From Fasciolopsis buskii (lineage: Eukaryota > Platyhelminthes > Trematoda > Plagiorchiida > Fasciolidae), in the NCBI GenBank assembly GCA_008360955.1, contig LUCM01006281.1, positions 186,024-250,023 on the forward strand: DNA of 64,000 nt. Reading direction: 5' to 3'. Below are positions 50,286 to 61,547 of this stretch, one piece after another. Positions within the stretch are counted from its first letter, which is position 1. Each line of letters begins with the position of its first letter. Both the position numbers and the translations under genes were made by a program. Under the pieces are notes generated by a model. It made no database searches. It was not told the DNA's origin and saw only the letters and a list, made by a program, of their open reading frames with translations.

Positions 50286-52318
50286 CTTTCCTACATCTGT
50301 CGTGCAGGTTCTAAATTGTTTAGCAGTTTCTCATTTCAACTGCGACACAGTTCATCAATCCCGAGGCTCAATTTTTCATCTCCTTTACGAAGTTTCCCAT
50401 CCGCGTAACTTAATTCCCTGCACTAAGCGTCATTTCGCATCCCAGTCTCATCCGATCAGTATTGTATAACATACCCTCATCAAAAATACATCGGAATGAA
50501 ATTCAAATATACCTAACATCTATAAGATTTCTGATTCATTTCTTTACTAAGTCGTCACCAAAGCGCTTTCTGCGAAGAACAGTCGACCTGTCCAAATCAG
50601 GTTAATCTATCGTTTTTCTCACTGTTTCCATAAGAGCAAGTTAAACCGAAAACCAGAGCATGTGTATCTTCAGGATACAATTAAGTATTCTCAAAGTTCA
50701 GTAATCCATCGACATATGTGAGAGAATCCGGGTGGCAAGAAGTGCAATTCATAGATGGTATCTCGTTGAAGGCCGGTCCACAAAACTACAGTGAAGGTCA
50801 CAATAGCTAGCCATAAGCCTGTCGGGAATTAGCGCAATCAAGGCTATGTTTTCAGCTAACAATTTATTAAGTACTGAGAGGCAAGAAACAAATTTCAGCT
50901 AATTATAACTGTTTGGAACAAATGAAGACGTCCTCGGATGGATTGAGAAATAGACTGCCCGGCAGTCTTACATTGCATGTAAGTTACACAGCTGAGGGCA
51001 GACGCTCTACATCGTTTGGAATGTATGGGGTCACTGCCCATTCAGCTTTTCTGATCAGGAATTAATTCAATTAATTTTGCCATACAGGTGAATTTCAGAA
51101 CGTTAAAATACTAGATGTAGGCTGAGGGGTTCATGTTTTGCATCTTCATTTAGTTGATCGGCTCTATACCAGCGCACACCAGAATTGGACCTTTCACAGG
51201 TTTTACTCCAAGAACTAATACTTTTTGTAGAGACTTTAGGTTGTGGCAAGCAGTTTGCAATTTGGGGAGATTTTTGAACTTTCTTCTAGGCTCACTGCAC
51301 GGCCGCATTTGGAATTTGACGCTGGTCTTATGACAAAATTATTTCTGAACTTTCAAGTCTACGACGGTAATCATTTCGGAGTACATCGTTGCACAGGGGG
51401 TCTTAGATAAATAAATAACTGATTCTTTGGATTTCTAGAAGAAAACTCGGGTCCACGAGAACACCATAGACGGGAAGACATAGTATTTCTCATTTATTAG
51501 TTCAACATGGTAGATTATGAAAGGTTTCGTCAAACTGGGTTGATTTTAGCGGTTGAACAATGTCAGTTTTCCATGTTTCGGTTGAGTTCCTTTGTTGATT
51601 AAGATTCATCAGTCTCTCTTGCTCCCCAGGGGACATACCGCGGCAACTGAACTTGGGCCATACTGGATTGAATGGAATCGGTGTACCACAAAAGAACTCA
51701 AAACTAATCTGGGTTGATAACGATTGAAAACAACTCCATAAACGGGCGATAAGGGAATGTTTACGTTGGTGAATTAAGATTCACTTCCGACTTATGATGA
51801 CTTAGTATGATAACCCAGTTGACTGTAGGTGCCTCGACTTAGTATCGATTCTATGAACTAGAATGCTGCATTAGTCTTCGTATTTAAGACTGTTTCCCGG
51901 ACCAAACAACCAGTGAATATATATAAGTTGGCGAAACTGTTATCATCCAAACCTGCCTGACTACACTGGCCGCTCGCATTTACCGTTACTCCAAGAACAC
52001 GTAAGTTTGACGCCCAAATTATCGGGTTTGTTATCGGTCGCATGTGGCATACAGTCACGTGAATTGCTCACCCAATGTCAAACCACATGCCTTGGGTTAT
52101 TTGACCCTAGCCGATCTTTCAAGAAGCCAGTGCCCCATTCTCAATCACACTATGGAAACAAAGTTCACGATAACTCACAAATTGCGTCTGGCTTACGGCC
52201 TTTCGGATTCCGTCCTTCACACACGAATCTCAAGTCATCCAGTCAACATTGCAATGCCTGTTGTCTTTGAGGATGACATCGGAACAAAATTAACTAGGTG
52301 ATTCTGATTCGCCTGGGC

Positions 52319-52425
52319 AGGAGCCGGTAGCAGGGTGGTAAAACACATGCCTTACAGTTTAAAGCCTGGGGTTTAAACCCTTGATTCGATGGAGGATATG
52401 CACTCCTGATGAGTTCTCAAGGTTG
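52319..52425 (+). repeat. tRNA-derived SINE copy (family 1)
   Basis: An A-box-like GGTAGCAGGGTGGTAAAACA and a B-box-like GGGGTTTAAACCC, then the family tail ATATGCACTCCTGATGAGTTC. It shares that tail with the copies near 13320 and 49315. Confidence 0.55.
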
Positions 52426-53174
52426 GGGCTTCCCGAATGGAAGGTTGACCGGATGACCTGAGGTTTGTGCGTGAACGACGGAGTCCGAATCGCAGTCAGC
52501 TGAGCATCGAACATTACTTACAAGTAACTGTGAGCTCTACAGTGATCTTGCAAATTGTGTTAGATTCTACCAAAAGACAAATATGAAATACACGATTCCG
52601 GCTTATTGACTTGCTTTCACCATCGTTGGCTAATTCTTGCACACCCCTAAGCATCCTGTAGAGTTCAGGTTGCTGACATTAAAATCGAAGAACACATGAA
52701 AGCTTCAAGTATCATGCTAATCAAGTGTTTAGCATCATTCCATCCCACCGTTTTGAGAAAATGCATGGTCTAATTGTGATTTTCGAGCTACATGCACCAG
52801 AAGATCGCACTAAGAGCGTAAGTACATGGTTCGTAAATTCGATTTGATTTCTAATGGTCTTTAGATACGAAGACATTGCAATGTTATGAACGGATGGATC
52901 TGAGACTAGAATCGTTGTTCAGTATAGTTACCTTGCCCGATTGAGGATCTGTACAATGGTGGTGAGAAACTGCGTACATGCACCAGAAACAGCGTGAAAA
53001 AGATGGGTAACGACGGAAAAATGTGAGGTTTTTCTTTCTTATTGCGGATCGAGCCTTATTTCTTCTACGATTCACTCTACTTTCTTTTCAACTCAGTAAG
53101 TAGTTGGGGACTAATTTGCCAATGTTCATAGAAAAACTGCGACGTTGTGCGTCGTGCTCCGAGGCAGATAATAG

Positions 53175-53447
53175 TTAAGCGATTCGACGGGGACCGTCGA
53201 TGACGTGGAAATGAGTATGAAAACCGTAACCGGAGAACCAGCTAATTTACATCTGGTTAGACTACCTGGTTGTGGTCCACAACATCCCCCCCCCGCCCCT
53301 TCCCCCCCAAAAAAGAAGGAAAACAAGTGTTGGATACCGTACATAATAATGCTAATTGTCACAATCAGTGGCATTTCTGCAATAGTGATATTCCCTATTT
53401 CATCCTGTCCTTCAGCTTATTATTTTAATCCTCCGTCTCCTCTTTAG
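53175..53447 (+). CDS. possible exon: proline-rich plus membrane segment
   Basis: An open plus-strand segment without family match. After a possible weak acceptor at 53174 it reads VEMSMKTVTGEPANL, then a proline-rich run encoded by poly-C (PPPAPSPPKKK), one strong membrane segment (WIPYIIMLIVTISGISAIV), and a stop at 53447. The layout would suit a small type II membrane protein. The poly-C tract (53286-53316) makes the frame fragile, and chance is a serious alternative. Confidence 0.2.
   Translation, partial: LSDSTGTVDDVEMSMKTVTGEPANLHLVRLPGCGPQHPPPAPSPPKKKENKCWIPYIIMLIVTISGISAIVIFPISSCPSAYYFNPPSPL
53286..53316. repeat. poly-C/poly-A low-complexity tract
   Basis: Runs of 9, 4 and 7 C, interrupted by G and TT, followed by a run of A. 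Slippage-prone. Confidence 0.9.
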
Positions 53448-56171
53448 TAGACGATGTAATGAGGCAGTAATATAAACAAGAGCATGTCGGTAAAGAATAT
53501 TGGTTACAAAACCGAAACTGAATCCTTTCTAATGCTTCATCTGAAAAATCCATAAGGCAGATTTTGAAGAATTTCCTATTTTTAAGCAACCTGACCGCGT
53601 GGCGTGCGAGGTAGTGGAGCTGAAGAAGGTATTTCCACAAACCATGCTTATGCATGGCGGACCAGTGAGATTTGAAATCACGTGGGCAATTCAACTAAAG
53701 CAAAGAATAGTCATATGAACAAACACATTGAAGTGCTATATAGAGTGCATTAAATATTACCTGGATGTATGTGTATGCTGCATTTGCGTCTGCAATCGGT
53801 TTGATTTTCAATTTGCACTTAGACGGATCGAATCAAAACACGATGGGCACTGAATTACAAATGACCTTCTTGATACCTTCAGATTCAAAACGCGTCACGA
53901 TGGCAAGCCCAGAATATTATAATTTTTTAAACCCTTTTTGGCTTTTCGTGGAATGCAAATTCATGTTTTCCTCGTAATTCTCCAAATACGATAAGGTTTT
54001 AATTTGAAAATCACCCACCTGATACGAATAAATTAAATACTCGAGATTGAGGGCTCTCGTTGACAAACAAACATAATATATATTGCTCATAAAAGGTCCT
54101 ACGTAGAGATCATTAGTTTGCCTGTTCTTCTTGCATCTTTCTTATAACCTCAGTCTTACTAGCGTCGAATTTACCAAAGATGCAACGCAGAGTTTCCCTA
54201 CACGGTGTTCTACTGTGCATCTGAAGTTCGGATTCAAAGCGATAGTGGATGTAAATTTATTCACTGTCAATTTGAAGAGAGGGAGTAGATAGTGTTGAAG
54301 GGTGTGTTGTAAATTCCACTTTGAAAATCAACATGGCAATAGGGATTTAATAATAGACTACCGACTGGTTAATCTTCTGTGCTCCAAAAGCCAAAGCTTT
54401 TTAGTGAGACAACAATGGCAAGTTGTTTTCGAAAAATATTGGTTCTCCAGAGCAGCTTTCGAAAGGCCTAACAGTGCAGCTTTCTCGATGACTGTCACCA
54501 ATTCTACACTGGCATATGTGCCAGTATGAAACTTACTGACATGGCTGATTGCATTTAATGGCACATCGTATTATCAACCAAGCTAAAATATGGTGTACAT
54601 CTGTGTGGTAACAAACTTAGATTAAAAGGTATTCGGGCGAGTCATTTATTTTGCAAGCGTAGGCAGATCATAAGCTCACCGGCAAAACTAATCAATCAAC
54701 AAAATGAAGTGCACGTGAAACGTGTTCATGTTTTAATACCTGTTCAATACATAATTTGTAATCGGTAGCATCTGCGGCATTAAAACTTGCCTTTTTCTGT
54801 CGGATAAGGGTAATGTTTTCGGTGCACTTTAATGACAAGAATGTTTTGAATGGTAATAGCTGCAGCTTCAGCTCCGTGATCTAACTTGATCAATTTGTTA
54901 CATCTGAAACATGTTTTCGTTGAATTATTCTCGAAAAATACCTCAGAAATGTTTTTCTTAATCTTTCTATGGCGATAGGTGTGGTTTATTGCAATATTTC
55001 AAAATTGGCCATTAGTTCTAGTGTGGCTGTTATCTTTCTATAGTGCAGCACTCAGAAAGAATCAGGTTATTGAATTCTTGCTGAGCAATCAAGGTGAATA
55101 TTACGGTTGTCTAAAGAATAATGCCAAAATGGGCTTCGTGTCAATATCTACGTGGATGTAAAATGAAATTTCTCCACCACTCATGATTAAGATTGGTTCT
55201 CATAAACGAAAAACATCCCTTTCGTGAAACAGATGCTTTGGGGTTACACAACAGGGCACAAGTTCGAATAAAATAATGAGGATGATAATAAATTTCGTTG
55301 ATTATGATGGTAATCAGCGTGAATCATGATTTTGGTTAGGTCTTCACTTTCCATTTACAGTTGAATTTATCTTGTTAACGAAGGCAGCTCACACTCAACT
55401 ACCAGTAGTTTGACGGTTATACATAAGCTGTTATGATGAGCAATTTTACCTTCCTGGATGTTACCACACCCCATTAGAAAGTGAACTGGGGATGGTCTAT
55501 TACCGAGGCAAAACTTCCCATACCGAGCTTTGAGTAAATCGATGCATATGTGTGTACACATATATGGCAAGTACATATATAGATTGGGAATTCACACAAA
55601 GAGGCAACGTTTGTTGCCATCAAAACACGTTTCTTCAGACGGTCATTGCTTAAGTAAGCGGTGCTCTATTATGAGGAGCTATTATTCTGTTCGAATTTAT
55701 TTAATACTTACTAAGCATAGAAATGCTAGGAAAATTGCCTCCGATACACAAGGGTTTTTCACCTAGTTTACTCCAAATTAGAAGTTGCAAGGAAAACAGC
55801 CACGGCAGAAGAGGCTGCTCAATGTGAAGTCAACGGGTGTTCTTATTTCTTAGTTGAACTGGATTCGGATGAAATTCGAGAAAACCGCTTAACCATGAGA
55901 GTTACGGACTACTTATTCAGCGTTTTGATAACCTGAACCACCTAGGGCGGTTTAGTTATTAATGTGCGCGAAAGAATAGAAATGTCATCTCATTCTCAAA
56001 GGGAACACAAAACAAAGGAAGTTTTTGGTGAAAAAATACTCGCAAAGAAAACGCACCGCAGATTATAACTTGGACAAAGGCACAATAAGTCTAAAAACTT
56101 GGGATCCCATCATCTCTGAATCATAATAAAAACGAGACAATAGAGGGAAGAGAATTTCACGCGACACTGAC

Positions 56172-56343
56172 CTTATCATTGAGGTACTGTTGTAAAAGAT
56201 GACGTAATTCTTCATTCTGTCGACGAAGAGCTTCTGTTTCACGAATCACCTGGGACCGAAGCTTGAGAATTTCAAAATACCGTTCCAGTGCTGAGTACAA
56301 GTGATCCCACACGCCCTCCGTCTCTTCAGACACAACCTGATAC
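56172..56343 (-). CDS. DRC1: DRC1 penultimate exon, C-terminal NYD-SP28-associated region
   Basis: A 172-base exon between a CAG acceptor (CCTTTGACAG) and a GTCAGT donor, phase 2 in and 0 out. It encodes 57 residues: YQVVSEETEGVWDHLYSALE, RYFEILKLRS, then RETEALRRQNEELRHLLQQYL. This is the C-terminal signature of dynein regulatory complex subunits of the DRC1/DRC2 family (W-x2-L-x2-L-x2-Y, then ET-x-LR-x-QN-x-EL-x2-LL-x2-YL). The SEE..-W..L lead-in and the short tail exon favour DRC1. It is a coiled coil in the axonemal nexin link. Upstream exons were not found between here and the window end. They may lie outside, which would place the exon-like segments at 58.9 and 61.0 kb inside an intron. 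Confidence 0.75.
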
Positions 56344-57850
56344 CTGTCAAAGGTGTTATAGGGAATGCCACATGGGAAACGAAGATAACCAAGGACATTG
56401 AATCATCTTTATTATTAATGAGGCATTTCATAATTACTATTATTTTCATCCCGATCAAGACTCATTGTAAAGGAAGTTGAGGGTCTATGTCACGCAGTTG
56501 AATGTTTTACTGCTTGGAAAAAGGAATATCTATCGCGAATGGAGAAAAAATGTCCGCATATTGTTACTTCAGTTCCTTATCAAAAACAGTAACGTTATGG
56601 TTTGTTATTGTGTTCATGAATGCAGTTTTCTTGGTAACTTTTTCATACCCATTCCTTGCTTTTAAACAGTTCGAATTCTCTCTCAGACGGTCAGCTTCTC
56701 CATTTGGCGACATTCGGCGTGCACTGTAGTTGACTGGGCAGTGCCATCAACAAATGAAAGCGTAAAATGTAGGTGAGCACACATTCACGGCCTTCTAGAA
56801 CGCCTTTCGTAGGTTAAAAGTTAAATGCTCCTGTCTTCCAAGCCAGCGTCACAGTTAGAAGGTCACCTATGCTGGCTGATCGTTGTGGCCCAAAAAAAAC
56901 CTTATCATAAAAGTATTTTTCTGCGATATTCGTCTCTTAAACCGCGCAAGTTGTGGTGGGAACACGAAGTAATGCCTATCAAATAAGAAAAACCTTAAAA
57001 GTAAAGAAACATAGCATGTTCGTTATTCCTGAAAAGCGAATACATCGAGGAGACTGTGGTCATATCGAAGCAGGGCTAATCTCGAACTGCAGTTTGTTGA
57101 GGCTCTTTTCACTTTTTATTCCATCCGGCTTAAGATAATCAGACAGGATATCTGGTCTAGATAGGAAGGGATATGCACATCAAAGAGACAACCAACTTGG
57201 ATTTAGAGCACATAGGATAAGGTTTCTAAGAAGACAATTAAGAACGAAGGTAGATCAGAATTAGTAGCTAAGATCTCGTTTTATGGAGAGAAATCGTTAA
57301 AAATTCGGAATTACTTCTCGCCTGATCCGTCCAAGTTTTAAGCTGCAACTGAGCATTTGTTGCTCTGGTTGGTCAGTTTAACATAATCATTTTCTGTAAC
57401 TTGCCATGTTCGCGTGAAACTCCTTTTATGGATCACATAAGAAGAATCCTGTATGGAACACCGTTAGGGCACAATTCAACCAATCTTCGTCGGCTAAAAT
57501 TGTTTCGTTTCGAAGTCATTTGGTTTGCAGTAGTATCAAACTTTTTGAAAAAATATTCATTTTTGGAAATCACTTTTTCTGCGATCCACCCGAAGCTTTG
57601 TTTTGATTCTTTGGCTATTGTTCAGTGGTGTTCGCTTTATCGGATGAGATTTGTTAACCTGTGCTCTTTCCGTACTCTCGGTCATCTTAATTTTCGAATC
57701 GTGCACGCGGCGCGGCTATTTCGGTACTGTGATATACAGAATGCATTCATCGCATCTTATCCTTTGTTCGAATCTGCCATACTCGCTCGACTGTGAGGAC
57801 GCCGTCAACTGCTGGAGGGTTCGAATACCGGACGTCTTTTTGTGGTTCAT
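56344..57850. other. no recognised gene upstream of the DRC1 exon
   Basis: No coiled-coil coding segment is visible on the minus strand, where the preceding DRC1 exon would be expected. A short minus reading near 57180-57065 (ILSDYLKPDGIKSEKSLNK) follows an acceptor-like CTATCTAG but soon hits a stop. A B-box-like GGGTTCGAATACC lies near 57814. Confidence 0.35.
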
Positions 57851-57946
57851 ATGGATGCAGCCAAGAAAGCTTCCGAAAACGGTCCAGCTAATTATACAGA
57901 TGTCGCACCAGCCAGTAAGTTTCAAAATTTGCGAGTAGAAATTAAA
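57851..57946 (+). CDS. possible first exon, unknown protein
   Basis: ATG at 57851 opens a 32-codon segment (MDAAKKASENGPANYTDVAP, then FQNLRVEIK) ending at a GTGAGT donor (57947). A second strong donor, GTAAGT, lies inside at 57915, so two alternative ends are possible. The composition is protein-like and the upstream sequence is less AT-rich. No second exon or family was recognised. Confidence 0.3.
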
Positions 57947-58922
57947 GTGAGTCCCTTTCGTTTTTACGATCCTAGACTCTTAAATTGTCACTCATTTTTC
58001 GATCCTTATATTAGTGTTATACAACACGATTCACTTTTCATACACAGCCATAAATTATGTATGGTTTTGCCCGTATTCGGGTAAAATCGAAAGTTTTAAG
58101 CGTAAAATAGCAACGGTTGTAGGCCAACTTTCGATATGCACTCTCGGTGCCTCGGTACTGCTCGTGATTGTCGTACAATAAACAGGGGAATGAATTATCT
58201 AGGCATCACAACTGTGTGTCCATTCAAGGAAGATGCTGGTTATCCATGTATAAATACCGCTGCTTAGCGAATTTACTGTACGAAAAACTTTTTATGAGGC
58301 GAACGGTGATCGACTCCGTCAATAAGGGAATTTTCACTGAAGCCAATAGACTACGAAAAAGGTTGTTTAAAGGTTTCAGTGGGTGCCGTTTCACAACATC
58401 TAGATTGGTTAGAGGAGTAGTCATAAGAAAAGGTCGCGTGTGACGTGCTTGTCGCGTACAGTAGGCAGCCTCCGGATTGCGTGTCTGATAATTGCAGTTT
58501 ATAGCCGAGTGAAGTTATCATCCAGAGACACTATTCTGGTGGAAGAAACTTAATATATGGTTAAAAATTAAAAGAAACCTAAACTGACTTGGGAGTGTTA
58601 TTAAGTCCCTTGCTCTTTTAATAGATGATGGCTAAATCGAAACATTTGAAGAACTTATTATGGTGAGTGTTCCAAAATTTGCCGGCACCAGTGGTACAAT
58701 ATGCCAATAATGTTAATACGGTGCCTCATCTTTGTGCTGTGTCAGAAGTCATACCATCAGATATTTATTAGCGATTGTAAAATATGCAAGTGGGTATTTT
58801 TCCTCGTGAAACATCCAACTCCATATGACACCACCAATTCCCACAAATTATTTATCTCTGGCTCGTCATGATTCACACTATTCATCAGTAAGTAATGCAC
58901 ATTTTCTATAATTCGGCCCCAT
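57947..58922. other. no recognised gene
   Basis: The open frame 58168-58443 (plus, 91 codons, basic) has no motif. AATAAA on the minus strand at 58769-58764 could serve the exon-like segment above it. Confidence 0.4.
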
Positions 58923-59159
58923 TTAACGTCTTGCGGGATTTGGCTTTCGCGCTGAAGCGTGTGATTTCAGTCCTTCCAATTCAGCTGAATTCCGTGACCA
59001 ACGATACCCAAAGCGAACTGTTTCGTTTGACTCGAAACTGGGTCCGTCGTCGAAGGTGTAGTTCAGCGGAGCTTGAGAATTCTGAAACTCGTCATACTCC
59101 TGGGAGAACTGCTGGGTTTCTCTGCCATGGAGTAAAGCTTCTGCAGCAGCGGAGGAGTT
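58923..59159 (-). CDS. possible terminal exon, unknown protein
   Basis: A pyrimidine-rich acceptor (TTTCTTTTTGGTCTAG) precedes a 79-codon minus frame, NSSAAAEALLHGRETQQFSQ, then EYDEFQNSQAP, FDDGPSFESNETVRFGYRW and a TAA. It is rich in charged and polar residues and has no Met, so a methionine-initiated scan misses it. A minus-strand AATAAA lies about 155 bases downstream. The complementary plus frame is also open, so the strand is not certain. No family recognised. Confidence 0.3.
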   Translation of the reverse strand, partial: NSSAAAEALLHGRETQQFSQEYDEFQNSQAPLNYTFDDGPSFESNETVRFGYRWSRNSAELEGLKSHASARKPNPARR

Positions 59160-59526
59160 CTAGACCAAAAAGAAACTTACCACCTTAGCTTTCAACCAAC
59201 GTTCAGTGAATGGAATATAATATTTATCTTATGTCGAGGATTAACTAAGTATGATGCGAATTACAAATATGGACTGACAACGCACATATAACGTCTCCAC
59301 ACTAACAACATACAACCTCAACCTTCAGTCAAGTTATGATCGGGGTAGCGATTCACATATTTCGTTTTGCAGTCCGTCGCATGTATATTTAGGAGTGGGA
59401 ACCCTTGTCGGCGGAACCTGATGATGGCAGGCTATTGGTTGCTTTTGATCGCCTATACTTACGGGGAATTTCCCGTACAAAGGAATGCTCCGGAACAGAA
59501 TAATTCTGAAAAAAGATAAGCTGGGA

Positions 59527-59685
59527 TGTCTAGGTGGGTAAAGTCTAAGGGACTGCATTCGACATTCCCCAATTCAGATCCTCCCACCGCCGGTCAGCTT
59601 CCGTGGTTGTCAGATTCTTCATGTCCGCTGCCCCTCCCAAAGTTTCAAATTCGCTGTACATTACATAAAGGAACGAAAAAAATTA
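59527..59685 (+). repeat. tRNA-derived SINE copy (family 2)
   Basis: It shares CCCACCGCCGGTCA, a pyrimidine-rich CTGCCCCTCCC-like middle and GTACATTACATAAAGGAA-type tail with the copy at 40984-41150. The head is more diverged. Confidence 0.6.
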
Positions 59686-60582
59686 CTGTTGCGTCTGATA
59701 GTGAAACCCCTCCATCTCTTTTTGAAATTAATAACTGATGTGATTCGAACGCATACTACGATACCCCAGCGTAAGTCTCTTTGGACAAACCTTGGCCTTG
59801 ATATTTCGCTTAGAAAGGAGTTGCCGCTTCAGTCACCAGCGGAAAACTAGAATTGGTGTGTGATCGTTAGGTCGATGATCAGTCTGTAGGCACAGTGACC
59901 GGAAGCGCAATCGGATGATGAGATCCGTGGTTTAGATAGTGAACCGCAGCAAATAGTAGCTGACGATCCACAATGATCATTAATTTTACCTGTTCTATGG
60001 TAGCATGCCTTAGTCTAAATGTATCTTCTTAGGCTTACTAGTAACTTTACCACAGCTGGGTTGGTGGAAACATCAGTTCCTGAGCGCACATTTGACTGTA
60101 ACAGAATTTCAACTCTAATCCGATCACATTAAATCACACAACTTACTGTTTCTAAGGGATTTACACTAACTGTTCATAACTGAGTTACTTGTGACATCAT
60201 ATGTTTGATTACTTACTTTTATTGATTAATCTCTTGCAAGCGATAGCTGGGCGTCATGTATACCAAAGGTGACCATAAAAGAAAGTTAGAATCAAACTCA
60301 GAACAAACCCCATCGTAATTCTCCCCCCATTCCCGTGCCTCGCAAACCAAATGCAGATGCAGAAATAACACGATAACAATTTAAACCAACTACCGAGACA
60401 GTCGCGAAGCAACACAGGGAATTCGGCAGTGTTGTTTTCGTTAGGTCAGTCTGAGGCCTTGAAATTTTCAAGAAGCCGGTTGAGTTATATTCATGCGATC
60501 ACTATACAGGTTCAAGTAATGGGGAATCTAATTCTTCGTCTAAAAATTCGCACGTGCAGTGTCCGACTGCGTTACATTTTAA
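59686..60582. other. no recognised gene
   Basis: Short frames only; nothing I can support. Confidence 0.4.
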
Positions 60583-60840
60583 TTAATTCTGTGATCGCCA
60601 AATGTAAGTGATGGCTAGGTGTTCACCGCTGTCATCATCATACAAATAATAATCATCAGCATTATCCATATCATCAACGTTGTCCGAGTCATCGTAAAAA
60701 TCGAATCAGCATTATCACTATCTTCATCTTCATTACAGTCAACGTCTTCACAGTAATCCGTAAATCGTCGTTCCTCTCTAGTTCTTCGTCATTTAAGACT
60801 AATTTCGCGTCATATTCACTGGAAATCGGATCCGTTTCTT
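60583..60840 (-). pseudogene. acidic GAT-rich coding-like tract with frame slips
   Basis: After an acceptor-like TTATGCTTTCAG the minus strand reads an acidic sequence (ETDPISSEYDAK, then NDEELERNDD). It continues as EDVDCNEDEDSDNADS and DDSDNVDDMDNADDYY in successive frames, ending at TAA 60583. Both frame changes fall at short T runs, as if one T had been lost at each. It could be a decayed exon of an acidic protein, an exon with sequence errors, or a GAT-rich simple repeat that merely looks coding. Confidence 0.25.
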
Positions 60841-60951
60841 CTGAAAGCATAACAAGTTGTACTAGTTTCATGTGAATCCGGTTCTTGCCATGTCACTATA
60901 CGTTCATGCATTCCTCCCGGAAAATTCTGAACTTTCTCTAATTAACCCGCT

Positions 60952-60957
60952 TTTATT
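60952..60957 (-). terminator. poly(A) signal AATAAA
   Basis: A canonical AATAAA on the minus strand, 50 bases after the stop codon of the frame at 61007. Confidence 0.5.
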
Positions 60958-61006
60958 GACGAAGCGGAAGCAGAACAAAACAAGATTACAAAAAGAGTGT
61001 ACCCAG

Positions 61007-61440
61007 TCAAACTAACGCATATTTATTCCAGTATAGATGATCTTGTGAGTCATCTCGTTTATCCGGTTCCACGCCATCTGAGCCAACATTCAGAGCTGGA
61101 TTCGACGAACTGACGGCTGATTTTGAATCGTTCGGACTGTATTTGGACTCCGAGCGCAGTTTCTTAGATGGATCCAATTCTGCTGCGCCATCCGGTCGAG
61201 GACGGTTTGTGCCATGGCAACGGGAACGTAGACGTTGCATTTCCACGGTAAATTGATGCAATGCGGACGTGACATTAACGGCTGCAATCAGACTCCAACC
61301 TTTCTGTGGTTGTTGGAGCTGTTGCGTTACATCTTCGTCGACCTGTACGAGCGTGAGTTCCGTTAGATCACTCATACTGGTATGTTTCATCTCTAGATCC
61401 CTTTGAACGGGATCAGTTCCCCACAGGGTTTGCTTTGTAA
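61007..61440 (-). CDS. probable terminal exon, unknown hydrophilic protein
   Basis: A long minus-strand frame ending TGA at 61007 with a poly(A) signal 50 bases on. The frame is open from 61534, but its first part overlaps a TA repeat, so the real exon probably starts at an acceptor in the 61380-61510 range (for example TCTGTGCCCAG or CTTACAAAG). It reads MSDLTELTLVQVDEDVTQQL, then GWSLIAAVNVTSALHQFTVE and a Ser/Asp/Lys-rich tail (DPSKKLRSESKYSPNDSKS) ending DHLYWNKYALV. It has protein-like composition, helical first half and disordered tail. The last residues (YALV) could fit a PDZ ligand, but no family is recognised and no upstream exon was found. Confidence 0.4.
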
Positions 61441-61524
61441 GATTGTATAATGTTTTGCAGAAGAGAAACGAAGAATGCAAGATGAATGTTTCTGTAACTG
61501 GGCACAGATAGAATTGATATACAA

Positions 61525-61547
61525 ATATATACATATATATATATATT
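61525..61547. repeat. (TA)n-rich microsatellite
   Basis: A TA run with one C interruption. Confidence 0.8.

Larger units (their letters stand above)
47755..56171 (-). other. last intron of DRC1 (8417 bases)
   Basis: Bounded by GTCAGT (56171 downward) and the CTGCAG acceptor at 47755. It contains a rearranged Penelope-like element (48440-50285), two SINE copies and unassigned frames. The non-repeat parts (50286-52318, 52426-53174, 53700-56171) show nothing I can support. A plus-strand frame near 55760-55930 is open and charge-rich but has no start, motif or clear splice sites. Confidence 0.5.
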
